From: Monilinia fructicola
Lineage: Eukaryota; Ascomycota; Leotiomycetes; Helotiales; Sclerotiniaceae
Assembly (NCBI GenBank): GCA_008692225.1
Contig: VICG01000002.1
Coordinates: 3,367,501-3,431,500, forward strand
Reading direction: 5' to 3'
Length of the DNA: 64,000 bases
The notes below the pieces were generated by a model. The model did no database searches and was not told the origin of the DNA. It worked only from the letters and a program-made list of their open reading frames with translations. A program made the position numbers and the translations under genes. The first letter of the stretch is position 1. Each line of letters begins with the position of its first letter. This document shows, one piece after another, positions 53,152 through 64,000 of this stretch.

Positions 53152-54729
53152 AATATCGCGACCGCGACATCCGTTTTTCAAAAAACGGATAGAGTCTCGA
53201 TCTTAATGGAAGATTCTGAGATGCTTCAAATAATTGATTAAATGAAAACTCGTGGTTGTGAATTGATAGTAGATGGGTTGTTCAAGATTAACTCTCTATC
53301 ACCGTGTTCAAAAATTGTATGGAAGGACAATCAAGACATAGGCAATCCGACAGTCCGTGATTTAGGCATTTTAAGCGACCCCCAAGAGAGAAGCTGCTAT
53401 CTTTTCTAACACATATTTTTGGTCTTTGATAGAGTTTTACTATATTTCTTTTTGCGTTTCGAGATATCTTCGAGGATATAGGGAGTCATGTATCATTGGG
53501 GAGGATGTGAAGTTTAAGTCTTTTACCGGACCCAGTTGATAAAAAGGGTGTTGCTGAACAACATCTTTTGTGTTGCATCATAACCGATAAGACTGGAAGG
53601 GATCAGAAGAGGCGATGGAGAAGTAATAATCAAAGTGAGTGTGAACGGATGGATGGATGGATGGATGGATGGTATGGATGTCCACGGGAACTACTGGTAA
53701 TAAGTACAGAGTAGGCAGAGATTAAATAACCTTGGAAAGTCAATGTAGTGTGAGCCCTGGAGCCTTGGAGAGTTTGGTATTTCTTGATATAAAGGAATAA
53801 ATGATTGATTAATCATATTTATCAATCTCATAGGTAGGTGGTATACTCTCCAGGGCTAATGTATATATATATGATGTATACGGAGTATAACCAGGTATGC
53901 ATGTAGAGGTCCGCGGGTCCACGGGTACATGTATATGTATAAGAAATCATATACATCTAATACTGTACCTACGTACATTTTAACGGTCTTTTATCCATCC
54001 TGGAATCATTAATTTGATATAAATTGATGTGAACAATGAGATGAGTGAAAGAATGAGCAGAATGAAAAGAATCAACAGAAATCAACAGAATCATGGAATA
54101 CATATCTACCCAGTACGTACATACCTACCTAGCCGAAGGACTATCTCCTAGGAACTAAATGTTTGAAGATTCATTCTTACTTTATACCCACCCCTCTTTT
54201 CCATTCTCCATAAACATTGATTAGCTGATCATTCGTTCCGAAAATATTGGGTATCAGGTATGGATATCAGGTTATTGGATATCAGGTATTGGATATCAGG
54301 TATTGGATATCAGGTATTGGATATCAGGTATTGGATATCAGGTATTGGATATCAGGTTATCGGATCTCTTTCCCTTCTAGTTCGGAACTTGAGTTTTCCA
54401 TCGGGTTGAAAGAACATCCCATCTCATACTGCAATGCGATGATTTCGGCAGTAGTTTCATAAGCATCAGGATACATCATCATGCTGCGTATGTGAATTGG
54501 AGTCACCAATACCTAGATGTCTTTTTCAATATTCCCAAACACTCTGAAACTATCAAATTTTGACCGGTAATTCTTGAAGATATATAGGTTCTCTTTCTAG
54601 AAAAGAACGCACTGTAAGAAGATAGAGGTTTCGAATGTTCATTTTATAACGCCTGCCAGCTTTTCCCCAACCTTGACATATCCAGGTACCGAACACAAAG
54701 GTCCACCAAAAAAGACATTGGCTTACATA
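53152..54729. other. VID21 promoter and INSIG 3' region with minisatellite
   Basis: Holds the VID21 upstream region, a GGAT run near 53647-53675, a TACGGAGTA (53879-53887) and a 14-bp minisatellite at 54262-54358. No gene is supported; the 71-codon frame at 54247-54462 is a translation of the minisatellite. Confidence 0.6.
54262..54358 (+). repeat. 14-bp minisatellite (GGATATCAGGTATT)n, about seven copies
   Basis: About seven tandem copies of GGATATCAGGTATT; the central copies are perfect. Each unit contains the EcoRV-type palindrome GATATC. Confidence 0.92.
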
Positions 54730-55892
54730 TTATCGTGAATTCCTTGCTGCCTGCACGCTCCCAATCGACTTCCTTCTCGGTTGCTCATTCAAAGATGAAA
54801 TCCTTCTTGTGTGGCTATTAAGTGCTAATCTTCGCCCAATGTTTCCAAAGCAAACACAGCTACAAAATAGAACACTAGAAATCCAAATTCCAGTCTCGAG
54901 ACTACCCCTAGCAACTAGATTTTCGGATTCATGCTCTGAATAATCTACCGATTGATGAGATACGGTGTTGTTTATGATGGAAGCGGCTGGGCTGGGCATT
55001 AGGTCTGAGTTCGAAGCAAGAAGAAGTGCACTCCCGGTGACTCCAACAGTGGCTGAAAATGCAAGTCCGGCCCTGGAACGGTCAATCAGGTACCACAGAA
55101 CTGGGTTGACGAGAGCAAGAGTCAATGATGCTTGCATATCAGAAGCCCAGGGAGCTTGCGCTTCATAGACGGTTAGTAAAGTTCAGTTCATATGGCATGA
55201 GACAAGGGCTTACTATAGCATAAGCAATTCCCACAAAGGCGCCCACACTCCTCACTACCAATATCCAGTCTCCACCAAGAATCCCTTGCGAGTCACTGGT
55301 CTCAATGGCTTCGTCTGGTGGAGCGCCAGTGAAATTGACAGGTTGTGATTGCATCTGTTCCTCCCCATAGCTTGTCGACCAGTGGCAACAAAATTTCCCA
55401 ATCCCACCCCTGCAATACCCCAGAATACTAGATATCTCCAATCATGACTAGGCTTGATAATTGACTCCACTTGAAGTGGAGTGAGACGACGGTCGTCATG
55501 TAGATGTATGACGAGCAGGCCGTATAATAGTCCAAGGCCAAACAATAGAATGGACCGAAAGATACGAGAAGATAAAGTAGCCGACTTTGAGGTTGGACTG
55601 GTGACAAAAGATTGTTGTCTTCGATAGACGGGAGGGCTGCGCTTCCGTTCAGGGCTTTGAGCTCCGGTCCCCCACGGAGTAGACGGTGTCTCTGGTTCAA
55701 GATCATCATGACCAGTTGCCGAGTATATTCCTCTCAAAGTAGAGGATGTCAGATTGATCATGGAATGAGTGCGACTTGGCGTTTCGAGAGACTCGGACGA
55801 AGGGTTAAGGGAAGGGTTTGGAGACTGAAGGTAGGGGAATGTGTCTCGAAGGGCCGGCGCGGCTTTGGACGATAGATGTGGGAAGTAGCCAT
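54730..55892 (-). CDS. INSIG-domain ER membrane protein, about 370 aa, three apparent frameshifts
   Basis: Exons 55892-55214 and 55160-54730 with a 53-bp intron (GTAAGC donor, ACTAAC branch site). INSIG proteins (Nsg1/Nsg2 in yeast, InsA/Ins1 in filamentous fungi and fission yeast) sit in the ER membrane and regulate HMG-CoA reductase and sterol synthesis. Visible: a basic/proline-rich N-terminus, the fungal box HSMINLTSSTLRGIYS, and six hydrophobic segments, including LLFGLGLLYGLLVIHLHDD, GIAGVGLGNFVATGRQA, SVGAFVGIAYAI, LALVNPVLWYLIDRSRAG and TVGVTGSALLLAS. Three sites each lack one base: AAA (plus TTT 55817-55819), GGGG (plus CCCC 55363-55366) and CCC (plus GGG 55150-55152). Restoring one base at each gives SLQNPSLNPSSE, QAMGEEQMQSQ and AIRKLPWASD, matching family expectations and an exact 1113-nt frame. 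Confidence 0.88.
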
Positions 55893-58716
55893 TTTAATCT
55901 TTAGAAAACACCGACTCTAGCAGCAACTTCTTTGCAGATACTTGCTTCCCCAAAACTTGAGTGACCTATTCTCGGTCAACAAGATGCAATGCAATATATA
56001 CATCCCAACCAGTGGTCTACGGTTTGTATATTTTTGTACAAATTCAATTGATTGCCGTATTTTTCAAAGATGCAAAGGAGCTGGAGGTTTGCAAAGTCTG
56101 GGGAGGAGGTACCTTGAAATATATTACTTCACTCTCAAATATGCATCACTTAGTGAATATATAGATTCTTCAGTTGAGTTGCTTAGGTTAGGATGGATGA
56201 TTGAGGAGAGCAAAGAGAGAGGAGAAGAGAAGAGAAGAGAAGAAAGGGATAGAAAGGGAAGATGAGATGGGATGAGATGAGATGTAGAATAGTAGTATGT
56301 AGTGAGGTAAGTAGAAGTGGGGAAGAGAGGTATATATGTATGTTTCGAATGAATCAAAAAGAGCATGCACCAAAACATACCTTACCTTACCTTACCTTAC
56401 CTACCTAGGTAGCTAGCTACCCAACTATCTTATTATATCCATCAATATTTCACATTCACATGTCTGAGATGTTGAATGTTTGCCAAGAGATTAAGGCTAC
56501 CGGACGTCGGAGGCACGGGACTTAAATTTCCCCAATAGATCAATGTCCACTACCTCCAGGGCTCACACGTACAGTAGTAGGAGTACAGACAGTACTGTGC
56601 TGCTAGCTAGAGGAAAGGACTCGACCATTCGACTAAACTTTATCTGGGGTCGCAATATATCCATGGATGTTACTGTGGTAGTGCAGTACATACATACTGT
56701 GGGGAACTTGAAACTAGGTTGATTCCTTGCATTAATCAAATTCCATCCCCTCATGCCACAGCACGAGTGGTTCGGTTCATATTAATAATTCATAAATACC
56801 AGTGGGCTGCTCATTGTCATACAATAGTTAATTGACTATTTGAATGGAATTTACGTTTGGATAGAGAAAGATGATATCGAGATGCAAGTTGGGGGTATAG
56901 TATATACTCCGTATGTAGGGACGTAGTATATATAATATTTCAGATGCTCAGAAAGATTCTACACGATTCAACAATAAACCTCATGCCGTGAATGATGATG
57001 TCACCAGTCACAGCGGCGGCGACTCTAGTTCGGTGGGCACCCTTCACGTGCATTGATGACTTTTGAAAGGGCTCGATCCCAAATAACAAGAACCTTCGAC
57101 AATAGAGCTTGTCCGCGGACTTCATTGAAAGGTGTATACTCGAGCAGTATTGTATTAGAATGACTGCAATTATGTTTGAGATCTGTATTGATATCTTATG
57201 ATATCATTTGATATTTTCAGCTTGATATATGTTCTGGATAACGTCAAGTAGGTACCCCCTTCTATTCAATTCTCGGATAATCAAGCGACATTTCGTTTAG
57301 GGCGCTCGAGAATATCGTTGTATTCATAATTAATGTTTCTATTGAATAAAGATATCGCGACCAGTTACTCTTGCGTCGACCGATGCAGATCAGAAAAGAA
57401 TTTTAATATATCAAAACGAGCAATCTAAAGTAGCCTAGAGTTTTCATCAGTTGATATTAGATTATTAGTTTATAGATCGATCTATAGTACGTCTAGATAC
57501 TTCCAGGTTCCAAGGTTGTATGTTACCCTACTCGTTCCTCATAAATACAAATCATCTCTCGCAACTTTCTCCTCCTTTCCCCTTGAAAACTCCAAGTCTT
57601 TCCCTCTCAGTACTATCTGTTCATACACCTGATAGAAACTTCATACCGGTACTCTTCCAATTCTAGACCCGATATATTATCCGATATCCGTATTCCTCAC
57701 GTGTATAAGTCTCCCAGAAGATTGTTGTAAGAGTACAAATCTTTCTGGCCGGGCAATCACAATTGGGATAGATATTCAAGTGTTCGCCTGATGAATTGTC
57801 AACAGTTTTATCGATTTCAAGCATGCAGATATCTCAATGAGTAGATTTGAGGCCCCGAGAACAGTAGATTTTGAAGGGCAATCATATAGGAGTATTAGAG
57901 CATGTGAGAATTTTGCAACAAAATCTAATTGGTTGCAACGTTCATTTTGAAGTGCAAGCCCTGGAGGTGGCTAATTGTCTTGAATAGGGAGGGTACTCAT
58001 TACAGAATGGGCATACTCGGGGAGGCTAAGATCTTGGCGGTGCATATACTCTATATGAAAGAACCAATTACGTGAGTTTGAGCTATTCACAACTTCTGAG
58101 CTTTGTGAACTTTGTCGTCAACACAAACACAGAAAATAGTTCTATGTGTGTCGAAGATGAGCATCAAACATTAGATGTTGCATTGCCCGTTGCTAAGGTT
58201 AAGTTTGGGGGAAAGCATGACCGTCGGGATAAACTATTTCAATGTAACATATCTAAGAGTAATTTTACCTTGAAATTTTATATAGTTCTACTGTAATGCC
58301 CTTTTGCAACTTTTACATGGCCAAAGTAGAAGAAACTAGATCGCAGTTGATCATGATTGATTACAATTTGACTTTGTCTTATTGAATCCAAAAGCCTTTG
58401 CCAACGAATCGAAATCGAAAACATCTCTCAAGCTAGCTGAAATATCATATGTTTTGGCAGTTGATCCCCTGCGGATGCCAAATGATTTTGAAGTTGTACT
58501 CCGTACATAGTAGTGATCTCAAGAATGGTGAGACACAACAGGATTGCGGGGTTTCTTTGTTAAAGCAGCACTGACGACCTGTAAAAGCGGCCGGTCAAAT
58601 GCGCCCATGCTTTCCATCCCTGCAATAATTTTTGTGACATTTCCACGAGCTTTTTTTCCTCAAAGGCTAATTTCTCATCAACCCACTGAAGTTTCAACCC
58701 AAACCAAAGACACAAA
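55893..58716. other. Divergent intergenic region between INSIG and MAK11
   Basis: About 2.8 kb without a supportable gene. It contains a purine-rich AGAAGAG/GAGATG stretch near 56205-56285, a CTTAC pentamer run at 56380-56402, TACCTAGGTA (56402-56411), ATCCATGGAT (56659-56668) and two reversed TACGGAGTA words (56905-56913, 58497-58505). The 74-codon frame at 58072-58296 lacks recognisable features. Confidence 0.5.
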
Positions 58717-60169
58717 ATGGCAAAAAGAAAGAGAAATACAGCTACGGATTCAGCGCCTGCGGTGCCAGCATCATCGGTGCCAACGAAGAAGTTGAAGCAG
58801 ACTACCACACCCAATTCCTCTAAACCTACTACAATCCAAATAATAACTGGATCTTACGACCGAGTTCTTCATGGCATCACCACCACTATACGCTCAGATG
58901 ATGATGTCCAATTTGCAGATACTTTTCTGTTTAATGCCCATACCTCCGCTATCCGGACTCTAGCACTCTCTCCTCCCTCTGCTCCAGTCCCTAAACAATC
59001 ACAAAAGATCATTCTCGCAACCGGCAGCACTGATGAGCGCATAAATCTCTACCATATATCCGCACACCCCCCATCGAAAATATCAGTTCCTGCGATTCCC
59101 TCTCTGACAGCAAAGGCTGTTGTGGAAAAATCCGCAAAATCGTGAACTAGGTTCCCTACTTCATCATGCCTCTTCGATCACCGCCCTTTACTTTCCGACC
59201 CGCAGCAAGCTTATGAGCTCTGCAGAAGATTCTACAATTGCAGTTACCAGAACGAGAGACTGGAGTTTGTTGAGTACTATCAAAGCGCCAATACCAAAAG
59301 CGGTCGGCAGGCCCAGCGGCGATACTGCGCCGCTTGGGGGACAGCCAAGTGGAGTTAATGATTTCGCGGTGCACCCGAGTATGAAACTTATGCTGAGTGT
59401 AGGAAAGGGGGAGAAGTCTATGCGATTGTGGAATTTGGTAACAGGAAAAAAGGCAGGTGTGCTAAATTTTGAGAGAGATATGTTAGGCGAGGTGGGAGAA
59501 GGAAGATTCAGTAGCGGAGAGGGAAGGAGGGTAGCATGGGGTAATACAAAAGATGGCGGAGAGGAGTTCTGTGTGGCGTTCGAAAAGGGAATACTTGTGT
59601 TTGGAATGAATTGCAAGGTTAGGTGCAAAGTAGTACCAGCACCGAGGACCAAGATACATCAATTGTCTTACGTGCAGGTTGGAGATGATGAGGATACACA
59701 AGTCTTGGCTGTCTCGACAGAGGATGGAAGAATATTGTTCTATTCCACAAATTCCGGGGACCTGGAAACTACAAAACCTGCCGAAGGCAAAGCACAACCC
59801 ATACCCGCCGCCAAACTATTTGCACAACTTGGTGGCAAAGATGGTGGTGTATCTGGACGTATCAAGGACTTTGCCGTCTTGACTGTTGGAGAGGGTTCTT
59901 CCAGGGATATCATTATTGTGGCAGCAAGCAGTGATGGTGCTGTCAGACTATACAAATTATCTGCAGCGAAGGATTTGGCGCAAATTGGAGAGAAAGTAAA
60001 TCAGGTTGGAAAGCTAATTGGCACATATGAGACCGGAAATCGCGTTACGTGTTTGAAGGCGTTTGTTATGTTACCATCTCCGGAAGGGGCAGAGGATGAA
60101 GAAATTGAGATAAACGAGGACGAGGATGAGGAGAGTGCCAGTAGTAGTAGTGATGATGATAGCGAATAA
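58717..60169 (+). CDS. mak11: MAK11-like WD40 ribosome-biogenesis protein, about 483 aa, one apparent frameshift
   Basis: MAK11 (PAK1IP1/Skb15 family) is a nucleolar WD40 protein needed for 60S ribosomal subunit maturation. The start lies in CACAAAATGG and opens a basic N-terminus (MAKRKRN...). Blade-like segments follow: IQIITGSYDRVLHGI, FNAHTSAIRTLALSP, ILATGSTDERINLY, ELGSLLHHASSITALYF, STIKAPIPKAVG, GVNDFAVHPSMKLMLSVGKG with MRLWNLVTGKKAGVL, and later DIIIVAASSDGAVRLYKL. The C-terminus is an acidic Asp/Glu/Ser tail. The frame breaks in an AAAAA run at 59126-59130; with four A the product reads VVENPQNRELGSLLHH and the gene is exactly 484 codons. No intron is needed. As written, the first frame ends at 59143-59145. 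Confidence 0.88.
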
Positions 60170-62786
60170 GATACCCTCTGCGGAAGGATTACCATTAATA
60201 TTGAAATTTTTTTCGAATGCGTTGGTCCTATGTGCGGTTTCATCATACGAAATTTTCTCCAGCGTTGAGGAGTATCACGATATGACCTCTGCGTCGTCAT
60301 GGGCCACCATACTCCAAGCAGAAGAAAACGATTCAAAGCTCTGAGGGGATTAGTGAGAGCAACGCGTCTTCGTACCCAACATTAAAATTCAAAATCACAT
60401 GTTCTAGGACAAAATACAATGTGCTATATGGAAGGCCGCGCTTCCACAATCTTTCATCATAAGATTCAAGAAAACGTCCTCATACATCTTGAGTTACCAG
60501 GAACAATTAAAACGGACGACGAATGAATGCATACATACGTGTATGGGAGAGGGATCGTATCATTTTGACGTGGAAAGTTCTTGTCCGGAGGCTTTCAGTC
60601 AATCAATATAATATAAAATTTCCAAGGCCTCTTCAACATCGATGTTACTTTCGAATATTGACAAATCCTATCCCGTTCAACTTCATCAGGCTGCTCTCAT
60701 TGCACAGTGTTATCTCTTTTGTCGAGACTGTATGATTTAGATCATTTCAAAATATTTTGCTCTCCTAAAAAAAATCTAGATTATGGCCAAGAGGATCAAT
60801 CTATATCTCCATGTCAGTAATGATATACACGCGCTACCCCTTAATTTGACGACTTTGACGACATCTAAGTATACTAGGTAGGTTTTCGTCGCCCATCAAA
60901 GTATAGTTTATCCAAATGCCCTCCCTTACATCATCCACTCCTTTTCTCGAGCGAGAGGTGTATTCTCACATCTCTAATAACCGGCCGCGATTCATGCTAT
61001 CATACGCTTCCCCAGTACAACGTTTGCATTTCTTCGAGTAAGTTTTCTGGAACGTGGATATCTGAATTGCCGACCGTTTGGGCAATTGTCGTGGGCTGCT
61101 CCATGTGATATGATACACTTCTGATTGATATCGAAGACTCTGCTAACAGCCATATGTGAATTTGTTATCGAAATTTGACCACAAGAAGGAGTACAGCAGA
61201 TTAAACCGACGCATTTGTGAAGTTATGATAAAGAAACGCAGAAGCTTGATGCTTCTTCTATCTGGTTATGATTATGCGATCTCCTGGCTAACAAGATACA
61301 CACTGCAGTAGCCAGTTTAAGTGCGCAATACGCCCTGTACTTGCAATATTTGAGTCTTGTACATGCATTGCGTTTGAGGAATTTAGATGCATTGTATACT
61401 TCTTTGTCAGATTCGATCGGCATGCGTTGAGATATTATCTGTAGATCCCAAAACGATGTTTTCGTCCTCATCCTGTAAGTTTTCTCTATACGCAAGTGCT
61501 GTGTATGAGTGGGTTCAATATCTTTCTTATTGGCTGGGGAATTCATCTCTGGAAGTCAATTATTCCTTGGACTTCGATAACCCTTAGTGCAAGATCCTCA
61601 TTCTCGGGGGCCGCCTCGCTCCCGTTCATCTGCTTCATCCTCTGAATCCGATTTAGGATAGCATCCACTAAGACTTGGCTTTAAGAAGTTGTAGAGTACA
61701 ACAAAACTATTATATGCATAAGCAATATTGCCAACATGAAACTGACAATGAAGGTTGGACGTACTCGGTCAGTCTAGATCCACGATTCCAGATCGGAATG
61801 CGCATTGAACCTTCGGACCTACAATCATACTAAACATCGAGTGTTTGACGTCCAAAATTGAAGAATGAATCAATTGATGAACTGAGCTACGGGATACATA
61901 TGTTCCCATAGTGCCGACTCCTGTTTAAAGATATGAATACGATTTCAGTAAGCGAATCAAACTCTGACGAAGTCCCATACCATCCAAGTGATTTTAGTCT
62001 TTGATGTGATTATGAACGGTCAATGAATCGATGATAAGTTTGATCTTTTGAATGAAAACTGGATGCTCACCTCACGTACGATTCGTTTCGATAAGTTTTT
62101 AGATCACTATGGGTTTGAATCCGCAAATCAGATCCAAGACAACGCCCTAGAATGCCTGGTTCATTAGCCGTATTCTCGCATCGAGGGGGGACGAGGAGAA
62201 GGCAAGTACGACTGCAGACATAGTCGCTAGTTTTCTCAATTTGCTGTTGTTTACTCCTTAGTCTCCTCCATCTCCTCCAATTTACACGTCTGTATTTGAC
62301 ATCCACAATGTCTTTTTTTTTTTTCATTCATAGCCTGTTCCTATTCCAATCAACCCAGTCTCTCCACGAGTTTTGCAGGCAGTATTTATTGTGTGTTTTA
62401 CCGGCTTATATCACAGAAAAGTGCGGCTGTACAGCTAACTATTGCTGTTAATGTGAAATTGGTCGATGCATGAAGAACCTCATACCCATGAATCTAACAC
62501 GTCTCTATTAAGAAACCTGTATTAAAGGCTATCATGATGGAGCTATCGATATCGAACACGACTGTCGGGATAAGAAAATTAAGGGGTTCAGCGCTGACGA
62601 AATATTCGCAGGGGAAAAACTGTTGCTGAAAGAGCAACCCTCAAATAGCAAGCTTCCTTCCTCATCTCGAAGGCTCCATACCACCTGACCGAGATTTAGA
62701 AATTGTAAAATCAAACCCCAAAGTCAAGGGCGGTACACTTCTTGTCGAAGACTTTCAGGCCCTTTCATTTTGTACAGAGTAAGATA
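60170..62786. other. Intergenic region downstream of MAK11
   Basis: About 2.6 kb of mostly unique AT-rich sequence with no ORF of recognisable character and no long tandem repeat. It includes the MAK11 3' UTR. Poly-T stretches of up to about 13 bases occur near 62310-62325. Confidence 0.5.
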
Positions 62787-63166
62787 AAAGAGCTTAGGTT
62801 CTTATGCAAGTCGAAAATATTATGCGACAATCCACACACAGGAATCTAATATCTCTAGCCTGATTGCAACGCATGAGAATAGGCGGTTCGTCTTGGATAT
62901 TCATTTCGGATCCGTCGAGCTAGTCGAGGCTAATTCTCTCCAGGAGGATTCCCGTTCGTGTCCCTTGTGCATAGAGGCATTCACAGGCCCTTTGACAGCA
63001 ATCAAGATCCAGCCTGCTAGGCCTACTCAGCCTATCGATTTGAATTGCATGTTTACCGACGGTGAAAGCAAACCCTTTTTCTGCAGCAAGTGTACAGACA
63101 ACAATTGTGCGTCAAAGCCGGAATACGGGAAGTCACGACTTCCGGTGTCCACGGTGTTGATGTGAG
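62787..63166 (+). CDS. Open fragment with paired cysteines, possible exon, product unknown
   Basis: A plus-strand frame is open for about 126 codons from just after a TAA at 62784 to TGA at about 63164, with no early ATG. It reads as ordinary protein: HENRRFVLDIHFGSVELVEA, then SCPLCIEAF and later PFFCSKCTDNNC. The CxxC pairs recall zinc-binding ribbons, but spacing and flanks match no family I recognise. A second frame (63090-63425) continues with similar composition and could join through a frameshift or an intron. It might be an exon of a gene whose ends I cannot define, or chance. Confidence 0.22.
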
Positions 63167-63425
63167 TTCCCGAAAACGGCAAAGTATATGTGATTTAAAA
63201 TGGAGTACTGAAGGAAACACCCCTCTGGTGCCCTTATTATTTAGATTGGCAAAGGGATTCTCTTTTTTGAACAGCGACATTAGTAGCAAGTTTCCCAATA
63301 GCAATAATTTGATTTACCAACCAGCTTCCCTCTTATTTGTACCGCCTGAAGTCTATTTGGGTTTCAATCTCTACGCCGAGTCCGAATATCAGTGTTTTAA
63401 TGATCCAATGCACTTGAGTGATTGA

Positions 63426-64000
63426 AACCCCGTCATATATTACACGGCAATCTCAAGTGAGGTGGTGACTTTCATTTGGTACATTGACTTCACTTGAAAA
63501 ATTGACGTAGCTTGGGATATTGAATTTGTTTGGGATGCTGAGTTCCTCCAGAAGGTTTATATCACTTGAGATCTTGATCCCTTCGGGCTATCAAACCAAT
63601 CTGTAATATTCAATTGGCTTTCGACATCTCTTTTCTCCAAACTTGTCATAATATATTGTGATCTTGTCTCTATTCATGATACCAGCCACAAACGTTTCTC
63701 GGGAACGACTGCCTGCATAAAGTTGTCTCCATAATCGATTGGGGCATCAGAAGTTCCGGTCATCATAGTCATGCGACCGAATGCGTTAGTTGCACGGCTA
63801 GCATTTAGATGCTGAGGCCAGATCAAGAAGTCATCTCAATAAAGTCCAAAGACAGGGTATTATAAAGTGCCTTGTCCTGCAAGGCAAAACCAATCAAACT
63901 GTTGAAGGAGCCGCCCGTCAAAGAGGTTGTCGTATTCTGATAACATGTATTTTGCATGCTCCAGAAAGTCCCAGAGAGAATAGATACTTGGGTGCCTTTC
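63426..64000. other. Window end, no feature seen
   Basis: No recognisable ORF, repeat or RNA gene. The interval 63460-63600 contains several imperfect copies of a CACTTGA-containing phrase (CTTCACTTGAAAAATTGA-like), possibly a degenerate repeat. Confidence 0.4.

Overview
The window reads as nuclear DNA of a filamentous ascomycete, most likely a Leotiomycete (Helotiales/Sclerotiniaceae-like); that placement is an inference from general protein resemblance and was not tested. Genes carry short introns of 53-222 bp with GTRNGT donors, CTAAC/CTAAT branch sites and YAG acceptors. Coding density is low, intergenic DNA is full of microsatellites, and one island is extremely AT-rich, as expected of sequence degraded by repeat-induced point mutation (RIP).

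Layout. 1-3.4 kb: microsatellite-rich upstream DNA. 3.4-5.4 kb (+): an uncharacterised, largely disordered 658-residue protein. 5.4-19.8 kb: a gene-poor stretch whose only candidate is a 32-codon proline-rich ORF behind a convincing 5'-UTR intron. 19.8-20.5 kb (+): Arp2/3 subunit ARPC5. 23.9-25.8 kb (-): an AAAP amino acid transporter. 28.8-29.5 kb (+): a hypothetical protein split at a 13-G tract. 33.6-36.2 kb (+): GH2 beta-mannosidase, tail-to-tail with a xylitol/sorbitol dehydrogenase (36.7-38.1 kb, -). 39.1-39.5 kb (-): a small Ser/Thr-rich, probably GPI-anchored surface protein. 40.6-41.3 kb (+): COQ10, tail-to-tail with a CYP52-like P450 (41.8-43.7 kb, -). 44.8-45.9 kb (-): splicing factor SPP2. 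46.4-48.1 kb: a transposon island with a solo LTR nested in an inverted-repeat element and an 843-bp fold-back element flanked by TA. 48.3-53.2 kb (-): VID21/EAF1, the NuA4 scaffold. 54.7-55.9 kb (-): an INSIG protein. 58.7-60.2 kb (+): MAK11. 60.2-64 kb: no gene recognised beyond one open fragment.

The genes do not form one pathway. They cover sugar use (beta-mannosidase, polyol dehydrogenase), lipid and sterol metabolism (P450, INSIG), ubiquinone function (COQ10), actin nucleation (ARPC5), splicing (SPP2), chromatin (VID21) and ribosome biogenesis (MAK11). No biosynthetic cluster or defence system was seen.

Two signals cut across the window. First, nearly every conserved gene needs one or more single-base corrections, mostly in short homopolymers and mostly one base too many, to restore a continuous product. 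This points to consensus errors rather than wholesale pseudogenisation, so coordinates below are given for the sequence as it stands. Second, three short words (TACGGAGTA and the palindromes TACCTAGGTA and ATCCATGGAT) recur far above chance and co-cluster in intergenic islands.
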